IMG/VR virus record: IMGVR_UViG_3300037153_000173
Location: 1 to 50,201 of that record
Length of the DNA: 50,201 nt
DNA from: a virus
Reading direction: 5' to 3' (one strand)
Below, in pieces: positions 39,203-47,403 of this stretch; the first letter of the stretch is position 1; every line of letters begins with the position of its first letter. A program made the position numbers and the translations under genes. The notes below the pieces were generated by a model. That model was not told the origin of the DNA. It was given only the letters and a program-made list of their open reading frames with translations, and ran no database searches.

Positions 39203-39769
39203 TTATCCAGCCACGTCCAAGGGTTCCCCCGGCGTCTGGTTCTCCCTGTCCTCGTCCTCGCCGGTCATCCAGGCGGTCAGCTTGTCTCCGTGGCTGGTGA
39301 TCGCTGCTCCGTTCCGGCCGAACAGCCGGGTGATGACCTCGTGGGACGTCAGCACCGGCTCGTCAGGTGAGCGGAGGTCGAGCAGACGCGCCAGCCGGTC
39401 CTCCAGCTTGACCGGTCCGTGTTCGTCCTCCAAGACCTCCTCCTCACCATCGAACCGGCCGATCAGACAGACACAGGCGCGAGCCATCATGTCCATCGTG
39501 GCGGACGTAGCGGAGATGTCCCTGATTTTGACCCCCTGACGGACAGCGACGAACCGGTCCATCTCGTCCGGAGAGAGGACGCCGTATTTGATGAACAGCC
39601 GGTCCCCGAACTCGCCGCCCACCGGTATCTCCTCGTATCGCGTTGCCTGCTGGGCTCTCGCACGTTCTCTGAGCCTCGCGACAATGCTCCCAGGGGTAGG
39701 GCTGGGAGCCGCCGTCGGCAGCGGCTCCGGTCCGTCCGTCGTGTGTAGTTGAACTCGCCCGCTGCTCAT
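39203..39769 (-). CDS. tail assembly chaperone, first frame
   Basis: A 188-aa protein (PVGGEFGDRLFIKYGVLSPD, RLARLLDLRSPDE) immediately before the tape measure pair, where the long-tailed-phage chaperone gene lies. Its last codons contain GGG GAA CCC, a possible slip site into the 46-aa frame. ATGA overlap with the tube gene. Confidence 0.7.
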   Translation of the reverse strand: MSSGRVQLHTTDGPEPLPTAAPSPTPGSIVARLRERARAQQATRYEEIPVGGEFGDRLFIKYGVLSPDEMDRFVAVRQGVKIRDISATSATMDMMARACVCLIGRFDGEEEVLEDEHGPVKLEDRLARLLDLRSPDEPVLTSHEVITRLFGRNGAAITSHGDKLTAWMTGEDEDRENQTPGEPLDVAG

Positions 39770-40182
39770 GAGATGGTGTCGATCGTGAACTCCATCTCGA
39801 TGCGTGCCTCATCGGAGCCGGTGGAGTCCGGTTCGGGTGGAAGACACCGCTTGAACGTCCCACTCATCACGAGTGGCTTGCCTTGCGGGTTCTTGTGGAT
39901 GTCTCCCGGCTGCTGGCCGATGGTTCCACGGACGGAACCGGCCATGTTCAACCAGCCCGGGACCTTGGGCCAGTCGCGAGCCCAGTCGCAGTAGCGGCTG
40001 ATGGTAACGTTCCCGTACGTCTTGCGACCGCCCATGCTGATCTCGTCCACCATCCCGCCGGGCGGGTACTTCAACTCCTCAGAGTCCGCCTCGCCGCCCT
40101 CCTTCTTGTCCCAGATGCCCTCGTCCACTCCGTTGAGATTGAGGGACACGATCCAGGTGTCTTCTCTTGTCGGGTTTGCCAT
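39766..40182 (-). CDS. tail tube protein
   Basis: A 138-aa protein, MANPTREDTWIVSLNLNG..., with GGMVDEISMGGRKTYGNVTIS and RIEMEFTIDTIS, the beta-barrel pattern of contractile tail tubes. ATG 40182 has AAGGAGG. Directly after the sheath gene, as expected. Confidence 0.85.
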   Translation of the reverse strand: MANPTREDTWIVSLNLNGVDEGIWDKKEGGEADSEELKYPPGGMVDEISMGGRKTYGNVTISRYCDWARDWPKVPGWLNMAGSVRGTIGQQPGDIHKNPQGKPLVMSGTFKRCLPPEPDSTGSDEARIEMEFTIDTIS

Positions 40183-40211
40183 GATGTTCGCCTCCTTCCG
40201 TTACGCTGCCG

Positions 40212-41645
40212 TTACGCTGCGATTGACCGCTGGAGCGGGACCTTGACGATGTCGAGGGCGATCCACTCCGCGATGCGAGAGGTCCGGAGCAGGACCTGGG
40301 CGTGAATCTCCCCGGCGGCCACCGTCTCGACTGTGTTGATTCCCGGGTAGCTCGTGTCCACCCGGAACGCCTCCTGGGGTGTCTCCCCGAACAAGGCGTT
40401 GGCCTGCCAGTACTTCTGACAGATGCCAGTGAGTGCGACGTTGACCCGGCCGAATATCTTGCCCCGGCCGTCAATGGTCTTGAGGACAAAGTCCTCCAGC
40501 GCCGCGTCGCACTCGTGAGCGACCGCCATGACCACCCTGCTCTCCTGGAAGAACACCCAGTTGGTCTCCTCCAAACCGGCTGACGTCCTGTAGCCGTACG
40601 TCCGGACCTGGTTGTTGACCACCTTGGCAAGCGTCACGCCCTGGTAGTTGAGCGTCTCCCGCTCGTCATCGGTGAAATCCCGTTTGGGACCGATGGCCAG
40701 CCGGGAGTAGCCCAAGCTACCCGCCGCGACCTGCGAGGGATCGTTGAGCCCGTCCACCCGGGCGATGATACCCATCTGGACGCCGCTGTACGGGACCTCC
40801 CAGATGGCCGGAGCGACCTCGCCCGGATAGTCGAGCCGCTGACCCAGCGACAGGATCTGCCGCCCCTTGCCCTGGAGTTCAGAGACAGCATCGACTGCTG
40901 CGCTCAGGTCGAGCGGGTCCGCCGAATCAGGGAGGTCGAAACAAGCCACCCGATGGTTAGCATCGCAATGGGCGTCGAGCAGACCGGCCGTGTCTACATC
41001 GGAGTTACCCGGGATCGCCACCTGAGCAGGACCCAACTCATACCGGAGAGTGGTGAGAGCCGCCTCCAGTTCGGTTGTGCTCGGAGCCGGTCCATCCGTC
41101 CCACCGGCCAGCGACACGTTGACGGTCGGAGCATCGCCCACCGGGTATGTCGGTGGATCTATCTCCGTCATGGTCACCAGGCTCGATTTGAACCCGGGGA
41201 CCGCCGCCGCCTCCAGCGGCAGGGACTTCTCGACGGGTGTCCCATTCTCGCTGACCGTCACCACGTACATGACCGGGACCGCGAGCCCCTGAGGGTCGAT
41301 GTCAACCTCCACACTGTTACCCCAGGCTCCAGGACTCGTGGCCGTGACATCAAGCCAGTTTGGAGCCGACCCGGTAGCAGCGTCAGCCGTAGCGGACACT
41401 GCTCGCACGACCCACAGATACAACCCACCCTCGTTGAAGAAGGTGTACGCCGCCTTGTACATGTCGGGTCCGCCGGAGAGCCCGCCGAACGTGTCCTTGT
41501 ACTTGCGGAACGATGTGATCTGAACGGGAGTCCCCGCTGGCCCCTTCTCCGTGGTGCCAACGATCATTCCCGTCCCGGTGTTGAGTGCTGGCCCCGCCGG
41601 GGCGAAGTCCTCCAGCACCTGAGTTGTGACCCCTGGTCTGGGCAT
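40212..41645 (-). CDS. tail sheath protein
   Basis: A 477-aa contractile sheath (P2 FI / T4 gp18 family). N-terminal VLEDFAPAGPAL and VGTTEKGPAGTPVQITSFRK; middle VACFDLPDSADP and KTPAIWEVPYSGVQMG-type residues; C-terminal NWVFFQESRVVMAVAHECDA and GRVNVALTGIC, then QVLLRTSRIAEWIALDIVKVP, the last strand that binds the tube. ATG 41645 is coupled to the upstream stop. The stop lies within a tandem duplication (see findings). Confidence 0.92.
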   Translation of the reverse strand: MPRPGVTTQVLEDFAPAGPALNTGTGMIVGTTEKGPAGTPVQITSFRKYKDTFGGLSGGPDMYKAAYTFFNEGGLYLWVVRAVSATADAATGSAPNWLDVTATSPGAWGNSVEVDIDPQGLAVPVMYVVTVSENGTPVEKSLPLEAAAVPGFKSSLVTMTEIDPPTYPVGDAPTVNVSLAGGTDGPAPSTTELEAALTTLRYELGPAQVAIPGNSDVDTAGLLDAHCDANHRVACFDLPDSADPLDLSAAVDAVSELQGKGRQILSLGQRLDYPGEVAPAIWEVPYSGVQMGIIARVDGLNDPSQVAAGSLGYSRLAIGPKRDFTDDERETLNYQGVTLAKVVNNQVRTYGYRTSAGLEETNWVFFQESRVVMAVAHECDAALEDFVLKTIDGRGKIFGRVNVALTGICQKYWQANALFGETPQEAFRVDTSYPGINTVETVAAGEIHAQVLLRTSRIAEWIALDIVKVPLQRSIAA

Positions 41646-42328
41646 CAGTCCTCCTGGTAGTGTTGTACATCGGCGTCAACTGGGACCTTGTCCACATCGA
41701 GGTCCCAACCAACGACCACCGGCCACTCCGGCCGGTTCTCATCGACAGGATCAACCTCCGGTTCAAGAGGACCCTCACCCCACTCCGCCCAGTCAGTAGA
41801 CTGGACGCTGAAGGACCCGACACAGAGGCAAGTTGTCCGGTCATCCTCGACGGACAGCGTGGAACTCGGAGCCTCAGTGAGGGGGTCAACCATCCCCATC
41901 ACTCCATCATCGTCGCGCTGCTGAATCATCACCAGCCGGATCGCGAGACTGTACATCCTCGCGAGCGTCAGAGCCCGCGGAGCCGCGTTGACCTTCTGGC
42001 CTTTGGCGACTGCGTGAATGCCGATCTGGACGACCCAGTACGCCATGAACATCGATGCACCATCATCGGAGTTGTACTTGCGAGGAGGCTCCGGAACTCC
42101 CTGGTTCACGAGTATGACTCCAGGCAGCTGATCCTCCGGGTATCGCTCCATGTCAGTCGCGACCCGCCACGACCTGATCGGCTGAAGGTGCTGAGGCTCC
42201 AGCCCTGCTTCCCGGCTGACCTCGTACTGATAGGACGGGAGCCACTTCCAGAGTGTGCTCAGGATCGCCGCCTCAAGATGGTGGGCTCCGACGAACTCCC
42301 CATACACATGCTTCCGGACCGCGCTCAC
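41645..42328 (-). CDS. tail-terminator/completion-type structural protein
   Basis: A 227-aa protein with VGAHHLEAAILSTLWKWLPS, PEDQLPGVILVNQG and MAYWVVQIGIHAVAKG, beta-rich as in gp neck or tail-terminator proteins. GTG 42328 makes a GTGA overlap with the upstream gene. It lies just before the sheath, where tail-terminator genes usually sit. No precise family assignment. Confidence 0.6.
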   Translation of the reverse strand: MSAVRKHVYGEFVGAHHLEAAILSTLWKWLPSYQYEVSREAGLEPQHLQPIRSWRVATDMERYPEDQLPGVILVNQGVPEPPRKYNSDDGASMFMAYWVVQIGIHAVAKGQKVNAAPRALTLARMYSLAIRLVMIQQRDDDGVMGMVDPLTEAPSSTLSVEDDRTTCLCVGSFSVQSTDWAEWGEGPLEPEVDPVDENRPEWPVVVGWDLDVDKVPVDADVQHYQED

Positions 42329-42777
42329 TGGTAGTACCCCTCGATCAACGTGCGTTGAATGATCTTGATGACCTCCCGCTTCTCGCCCTCGCGGAGCCGG
42401 AGCGGTCGAGCAGGCATGTTGTTCCTGGGAGCCCCCTTCTGATGGTACAGCCCCGGGACCTTGGGCGCGAGCAGGATCAACTCACCCGGATTCTTGTGAG
42501 ACTGAAGATTGACCGTCATCGCGGTCCGGTACTCCCGGGACCTCGTCAGGATCGGTCCGGGCGCATAGCCCGCCGCGATCCGGGAGCGGATGGTGGATGG
42601 CTTGAGCTGAGCCCAGCCCGATCCCTGTTGAGCGAAGTTCCGTTCAAACGCCTTCTTGAACTCGTCCGTCACGTCATTCCAGGCGGGAGTCATGTCCAGC
42701 GCCCGGTCAGCGAATCGCAGGAGCTTGCGGGCAACGAGCTTGTCCCCAAAGACCTCGATGGTCATCTGGTAGGGCAT
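42325..42777 (-). CDS. virion morphogenesis protein (Mu gpG / HK97 gp10-like)
   Basis: A 150-aa protein with FGDKLVARKLLRFADRALDM, DEFKKAFERNFAQQGSGWAQL and MPARPLRLREGEKREVIKII, the phage_tail_S/gpG pattern of tail-completion proteins. ATG 42777 follows the motif ATGGCAGAGAACTGGGAGGGCC; here the repeat lies ~10-25 bases before the start and GGGAGG acts as ribosome site. Confidence 0.75.
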   Translation of the reverse strand: MPYQMTIEVFGDKLVARKLLRFADRALDMTPAWNDVTDEFKKAFERNFAQQGSGWAQLKPSTIRSRIAAGYAPGPILTRSREYRTAMTVNLQSHKNPGELILLAPKVPGLYHQKGAPRNNMPARPLRLREGEKREVIKIIQRTLIEGYYQ

Positions 42778-42785
42778 GGCCCTCC

Positions 42786-42880
42786 CAGTTCTCTGCCATT
42801 CTCTGGTCGGGAGCGAGCCACCCTGACCCGTAGCCCAGGTGGAGAGCCGCGAGCCTCAGAGAATTGGCGAGAATGGTGCC
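42786..42880. promoter_or_regulatory. inverted pair of start-associated repeats
   Basis: At 42786-42808 the minus strand reads GACCAGAGAATGGCAGAGAAC. At 42857-42880 the plus strand reads CAGAGAATTGGCGAGAATGG. The two form an imperfect inverted repeat of ~17 bases around a 48-base loop that holds a weak stem CCACC/GGTGG (42818-42842). The 166-base gap 42778-42943 has no gene I trust. A control site within the head operon. Confidence 0.55.
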
Positions 42881-42943
42881 GTATGACACATCCGCGGCGT
42901 CTCCGCCGGTAGCATCGCACCTGCCAGACAGCGAACCCAGCGC

Positions 42944-43474
42944 TCACCATCGGGTCTGCCACCCCACCATTCCGCCCGCATCAACGGGGAACGCCCAGCT
43001 GGGCTTGGGGACTGCTGCCCCATCCGTTCCCGGGTCCGGCTCGACGCCGCCGCTGGCGCACTCCGAGACGGCCGACACGAGAGCCCCGATCAGACCCGAC
43101 TTGCCGTCAGGACCCCAGAAGAGTTCTTTGTACTGCTCGTATGCCGACCGTGTGGACTGAACCTGCTCCGGGAAGTAGCTCAACTCCACCAGCATCGCCG
43201 CGAGCAGAGCTACACAGGTCGCCGCCTGCGTCATGACGTCATCCGCTGTGTCGCAGATCAGAACCTCCGGCGTCAGCGGACCCGTCTGTCCCAGGATGAT
43301 GGACTGGGCCATCTCGATCAGCCGGTTGACCTCGTCCAACGTGGGCCGGGTATCGGCTGTCCAAGAGCCGACCTCCACGTCTGTGTTGTCCTGGGTCCGC
43401 GCCCGGAGGAGAGCGGCAACGTCGTCAGGCGTCGCAGGCCAGGTAACAAGAGTGGAGGTCGGCTCCTCGCTCAT
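42944..43474 (-). CDS. head-tail connector protein
   Basis: A 176-aa helical protein (PATPDDVAALLRARTQDNTD, LDEVNRLIEMAQSIILGQTG) in the pattern of gp6/gp15-type head-tail adaptors. ATG overlaps the upstream stop (TGATG). It lies between capsid and tail-completion genes, the usual place for the connector. Confidence 0.65.
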   Translation of the reverse strand: MSEEPTSTLVTWPATPDDVAALLRARTQDNTDVEVGSWTADTRPTLDEVNRLIEMAQSIILGQTGPLTPEVLICDTADDVMTQAATCVALLAAMLVELSYFPEQVQSTRSAYEQYKELFWGPDGKSGLIGALVSAVSECASGGVEPDPGTDGAAVPKPSWAFPVDAGGMVGWQTRW

Positions 43475-43905
43475 CAGTCCTCCTCGTCCGACTTGATGAT
43501 CCGATTCAGCCCGGTGGTCACGCCCTTCCGCGGCTGTCCGCCGGACGCCTCATTCTCCGCCGCGAGCAACATCTGGGCCTTGTCAGGGTTCCCGTCCGCG
43601 GCTGAGATGACCGTCGTGACGGTGGGCTGCTCGTCCTTGAACCAACCCACCAGTGCGTCATAGTCGGAGAACTGGAGCCCGGTGGTGGTCTGCTCCTCCA
43701 CCGCCGGGCTCTCCTGCTCGACTTCAAACGCCCCGGCTCGCTCACCCCGTTCAACGTCCTCGTCTCGCGGGATGTTTACCGTGTCCCCATGCAGCGCATG
43801 CCGAACGGACAGGACCTCCTCCTCAGCCCCGTCCTTCAGCTTGCGTACCACGCCTGTCGGGACGTAGTACATGAACTGCGCCGCACGTATCGTCTTGCGA
43901 GCCAT
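43474..43905 (-). CDS. head protein with acidic C-terminus
   Basis: A 143-aa protein (MARKTIRAAQFMYYVPTG... then long acidic stretches). The start ATG 43905 follows the capsid stop; the open frame above is a shadow. It may be a head-fibre or adaptor; residues ~15-50 look like a short beta-rich module with HALHGDTVNIPRDED. Confidence 0.6.
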   Translation of the reverse strand: MARKTIRAAQFMYYVPTGVVRKLKDGAEEEVLSVRHALHGDTVNIPRDEDVERGERAGAFEVEQESPAVEEQTTTGLQFSDYDALVGWFKDEQPTVTTVISAADGNPDKAQMLLAAENEASGGQPRKGVTTGLNRIIKSDEED

Positions 43906-43910
43906 AGCGA

Positions 43911-44888
43911 TCAGCCAGCCAGACCGGTGAACCGGAGGATCGCGAACTTGTTGTCCACGAACCAGAGCGGCCGGACCGATGACTGGACCCAGGTGCGCTC
44001 TGTCTTCTGCTCGCGCCACGTCTCCGTGCCCAGTGGCTTCTCGATGCGCATCTGTCCCACCTGGCGTTCCGCGACCGCCAGTGCCGTACCCGCGGCCTGA
44101 CGTGGTGTGGAGTAGATCGAGGGCATCCCCGGCCCAGAGGGGTTCGGACCGTAGATGGCGGTGAGCGCCAACGCCTCCTGCGGATTGACGATCCACAGGT
44201 TGTAGTCGGTGCCCATCTCCTCGTTCTCTGCCTGCATCTGCGCCTTGCCGAAGTCATAGGCGGGCGACTTGCTTGGCGGGTCCGTCTCCGGGTTGTAGGT
44301 TGACCAGTTGTTCCCGACCACGTTGCGGGAGCCGTCCGCGAGAGCGGCATTGACTTCCGCGAGAGCCCGCTGGTTGAGCTTGCGGGTGACGGTGTTCCCC
44401 AGCTGACGCATCAGCTTGGTGAACCCGGCGGTGTCGTTCCGGTCACGAGCCTCGTCCGTGACGAACGTCTTGCCACCCCACTTCTCGACCTCTGCGACCT
44501 TGGGAGCCAGCTGCTCGCTGGTCACCAGGGGGAACTCCGCCGCCGGAGCGATCTGCTCGACGTCACGATTGGTGTACAGCTCATTCTCCTGAGCCTCATC
44601 GTACACCACAGCCCCGCCAGTGACGCCGCCGCCGGATGCGAACAACCGGTCTGCGACGAACCGCTCCTGGGTGATATCCATGATCATCCGGGTGATGCGG
44701 GTCGGCTGGTTGAGCATGGTCTCAACCGTGATCGTCGTGCCGCTGACGGACGGTGGTCCCAGCGGGTGAGTCGTGGGCATCGGGTACGTCGTGACGGCTG
44801 CGTGGATACGAGCCTCACAGGCGATGATCCCATGCCTGAGGACGTGCCTGTAGTGAGAGGCACGCTTGTATGCGCTTGTGGTTGTCAT
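43911..44888 (-). CDS. major capsid protein
   Basis: A 325-aa protein with LNQPTRITRMIMDITQERFV, LYTNRDVEQIAPAAEFPLVT, TFVTDEARDRNDTAGFTKLM and C-terminal SVRPLWFVDNKFAILRFTGL: the Mu gpT / HK97-fold major-head pattern. ATG 44888 has a near-perfect GGGGGTGATC ribosome site, consistent with the most abundant virion protein; an upstream GTG (44897) overlaps that site and is not chosen. Confidence 0.85.
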   Translation of the reverse strand: MTTTSAYKRASHYRHVLRHGIIACEARIHAAVTTYPMPTTHPLGPPSVSGTTITVETMLNQPTRITRMIMDITQERFVADRLFASGGGVTGGAVVYDEAQENELYTNRDVEQIAPAAEFPLVTSEQLAPKVAEVEKWGGKTFVTDEARDRNDTAGFTKLMRQLGNTVTRKLNQRALAEVNAALADGSRNVVGNNWSTYNPETDPPSKSPAYDFGKAQMQAENEEMGTDYNLWIVNPQEALALTAIYGPNPSGPGMPSIYSTPRQAAGTALAVAERQVGQMRIEKPLGTETWREQKTERTWVQSSVRPLWFVDNKFAILRFTGLAG

Positions 44889-44903
44889 CTCGATCACCCC
44901 CTT

Positions 44904-45329
44904 TCAGAACAACCTGACGATGGCGTCGGCACCCACTGCGGCGTCCGCGAGAGCGATCCCCCGGGCGTGGGCAAGGTCAGCAGCGACCGCTGCCTGTCCG
45001 CCCGCGCCGGAGTTGATCAAGTTCCCCGCGACGATGGCAACGCCCGCCGTGATTGGGACGGTGAACCCACCACAGAGAACCGCGGTGGTCTTACCGATGG
45101 CGGCGTCATGCTCCGCCACGCCCAGTGTCTTGTCGTCTGCTGCTGCAGACGGAGCGATCAGGATGTTGCCGCCCGTCGCACCCGGGTCGAGCCCCTGACT
45201 GCCAGGGTCCTTCTTGCCGGCAACGGAGACGAACCGCTTGCCGATCACTGCTGCCCCGAACGCACGGCCGGTGATGCGACTGCTCGGCTCGTAATACGGG
45301 ACACAGAGGTTGGTTGTGTTGCTACCCAC
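44904..45329 (-). CDS. capsid decoration protein (DUF2190-like)
   Basis: A 141-aa beta-rich protein (NTTNLCVPYYEPSSRITGRA, AGVAIVAGNLINSGAGGQAAV, ADLAHARGIALADAAVGA), the pattern of small decoration/stabilisation proteins that bind assembled heads. GTG 45329 follows AGGAGG. It precedes the major capsid gene. Confidence 0.7.
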   Translation of the reverse strand: MGSNTTNLCVPYYEPSSRITGRAFGAAVIGKRFVSVAGKKDPGSQGLDPGATGGNILIAPSAAADDKTLGVAEHDAAIGKTTAVLCGGFTVPITAGVAIVAGNLINSGAGGQAAVAADLAHARGIALADAAVGADAIVRLF

Positions 45330-45335
45330 GGTGGC

Positions 45336-46991
45336 TCAGCCTCCTCTCTTGATCTCCGGCAGCCACTCCGCCGGGTATGCCTCGATGTTGGTTGACTCCA
45401 GCGGGTTCTCCGCACCCCTGGCCTGGACAGGCACGAGCCCTTTGGCGAGCCCGCCCTTGTCCTCCGCAGCCGTGAGCAGCGTCCGTGTGCCCTCCGGGTC
45501 CCGCTCCATGAGCCCGGACCAGTGCGCCCGGCGGGAGGGCGGAATGCGCCCCTCCTCGATGGCCGCGTTGAGGACCCGCTCCCGGTCCTCGCCCGCCTGG
45601 CGCGCAAACGCCTGCGAGCCCTCCGCGGCTTGACGCCGCGTCTCCTCCCACGTCGCACGGTCCACCGTGACCGTACTGCTCGCGGTGACGGGAGGCTCCA
45701 CCGCGCCTGCGCCCGTCTCGCTGGCAGGAGAGCCACTCTCCGGCTGAGCTACAGCCGGGTCTGTAGGACCGGCTGGGGCTGTGTTGTCAGGACCGCCCGG
45801 CGTGTGCTCTACTGTCGCACTCGTCCCAGGCTGCTCCGCGGCCGGAGCCCGGCCGTTGTCGTCGCCGCCCGTTGACTGTCCGGGCGGAGTGATGATGCCT
45901 GCGGACGCCAACGCGGTCCGGACCTCCTCGTCACTGGCGTCCTCCGCCAGTCCAAGCGAGTTCCGGAGGGCGATGGGGTCCACATCCGTGGTAACACCCA
46001 CGTCTGATCCCTCCTGTCCAGGGCGGCTCTCCGCCCGGTTTGCGAAGACAGCTAGGCGGTGCCCCAACGGTGGAACCGGGACCTCCCAGGCTGCTTCCTG
46101 CTTGTCAGGTTGTTGATTCGCGGGCTTGTCCTTGTAGACCACCTTGACGGCTACAGGATCGGAGAAGGTGACCGTGTCGCCCTTGGACTCAAACGGAACC
46201 CTGTAGAGGTCGCCGGTGTCCTCGTCCTCCACGATCAGTTCGTTGGGGTCAACGAACATCGACCTGATCCACCACCAGAACTGATCCGACGCCAACTGGT
46301 TGTAGTACTGTCGGCGGATGTCCTCCGCGTCCACCTGAGCGCGGACCTTGCCCCGCGCCGGACGGGCCATAGCGTCAACCTCCTCCTTTGTTGTGAGGAC
46401 CTGGACATTGTCCGGTCCCTGCTCGCTGTACAGAGCTTGGATGTCATCGAGGGTTCCGACGCCGGGCCAGACCACCCCCAACAGCGCGAGGTCGGTCAGC
46501 ACGAGCCGCCAAGTGTGGCCGGTGTTCGTCTCAACGCCCCACACCGCCTCGATGGAGCGGGACGGGTACGCGGACGGCAGGACCTCTGCTAGCCAAGTGG
46601 GGATACCGACATAGTCACCAACCACCAGGTGGCCGTCCTGCTCCAGCCGGAGGTTGCCCAGCGTCCCGATGGCTGGCTGACCGTCCTCCATCAGCCCAAT
46701 GTCGGCCGTGTGACCCAGCTTGAGTCGCGGAGCCTTGATGGCCGGGTCGCCCTGACTCTCCACCAGGTCACTCAGGTCCTCCGTCGTGAACGTGGCTGGA
46801 CCGGTGCTCAGCGGGTACTCGATGCCCGTCTGGACAATCTCCACGTCCTTGACGGTCGTGGTGTTGGGCGTGGCGAGCGCAGACGCGCGGAGGAGAGACA
46901 TGGGCCGCAGGTCTAGCCATTCAACGCGGGTGCCTCGCGGGTCGCCACGCACCACCGGCGTCTCTCCTCCATTGTTCGTACGAACAGTCAT
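45336..46991 (-). CDS. prohead protease-scaffold fusion
   Basis: A 551-aa protein. N-terminal ~60-200 (EIVQTGIEYPLSTGPATFTT, APRLKLGHTADIG, DGHLVVGDYVGIPTWLAEV) resembles Mu gpI-type proteases (His in LKLGHT and Ser in PSRSIEA as candidate catalytic residues). The C-terminal ~250 residues are low-complexity, acidic, Ala/Pro/Thr-rich, then a helical scaffold-like end (ATWEETRRQAAEGSQAF). ATG 46991 follows the upstream stop. The long open frame above it is a shadow. Confidence 0.8.
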   Translation of the reverse strand: MTVRTNNGGETPVVRGDPRGTRVEWLDLRPMSLLRASALATPNTTTVKDVEIVQTGIEYPLSTGPATFTTEDLSDLVESQGDPAIKAPRLKLGHTADIGLMEDGQPAIGTLGNLRLEQDGHLVVGDYVGIPTWLAEVLPSAYPSRSIEAVWGVETNTGHTWRLVLTDLALLGVVWPGVGTLDDIQALYSEQGPDNVQVLTTKEEVDAMARPARGKVRAQVDAEDIRRQYYNQLASDQFWWWIRSMFVDPNELIVEDEDTGDLYRVPFESKGDTVTFSDPVAVKVVYKDKPANQQPDKQEAAWEVPVPPLGHRLAVFANRAESRPGQEGSDVGVTTDVDPIALRNSLGLAEDASDEEVRTALASAGIITPPGQSTGGDDNGRAPAAEQPGTSATVEHTPGGPDNTAPAGPTDPAVAQPESGSPASETGAGAVEPPVTASSTVTVDRATWEETRRQAAEGSQAFARQAGEDRERVLNAAIEEGRIPPSRRAHWSGLMERDPEGTRTLLTAAEDKGGLAKGLVPVQARGAENPLESTNIEAYPAEWLPEIKRGG

Positions 46992-46995
46992 AGCC

Positions 46996-47400
46996 CTAGC
47001 CGATGTGCGACCGGACTCCCAACATCTGCTGCGCCTGACGCCGGGACCGCGCCTGACGAGCACCGGGCTGGTTGTCGGCGATGGCGTCCGGGTCCCAAGC
47101 GGGCGTGTCCCCGGCCGTCCACACCTTGTGAACCCGGAGGGTGTCTGTCTCCACCACGACCTCGTGCGGTCCCTCGCTCGTGAACGTGTAGTTGGCCGTG
47201 AACGTCCCGGGCACGTTACCGGCCGGAGCCGTACTCACGGTCATCAACGTCGCAGGCTGATCAGGGTCCGGCCTGAAGCTGGGCGTCTTGTAGCCCCACG
47301 CCGTGATCGACACCTGCATGGCGCTCATCTTCTGAATCGCCATGCTCAGCCCGTACTGACCCAGTGCGGCCGCAGCCGTTAGGTCATCAACAATGGTCAT
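46996..47400 (-). CDS. hypothetical head protein
   Basis: A 134-aa protein between portal and protease. N-terminal LTAAAALGQYGLSMAIQKMS is hydrophobic-helical; the middle is beta-rich (TAPAGNVPGTFTANYTFTSE) and the C-terminus basic. It may be a head-assembly or head-tail protein. ATG 47400 with GAGGAG. No family recognised. Confidence 0.6.
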   Translation of the reverse strand: MTIVDDLTAAAALGQYGLSMAIQKMSAMQVSITAWGYKTPSFRPDPDQPATLMTVSTAPAGNVPGTFTANYTFTSEGPHEVVVETDTLRVHKVWTAGDTPAWDPDAIADNQPGARQARSRRQAQQMLGVRSHIG

Positions 47401-47403
47401 CTG

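Noticed and set aside
42707-42889. 60-aa minus frame over the 42.79-kb repeats
   Set aside because: It overlaps the gpG-like gene and the inverted repeats, and its start lacks a ribosome site.
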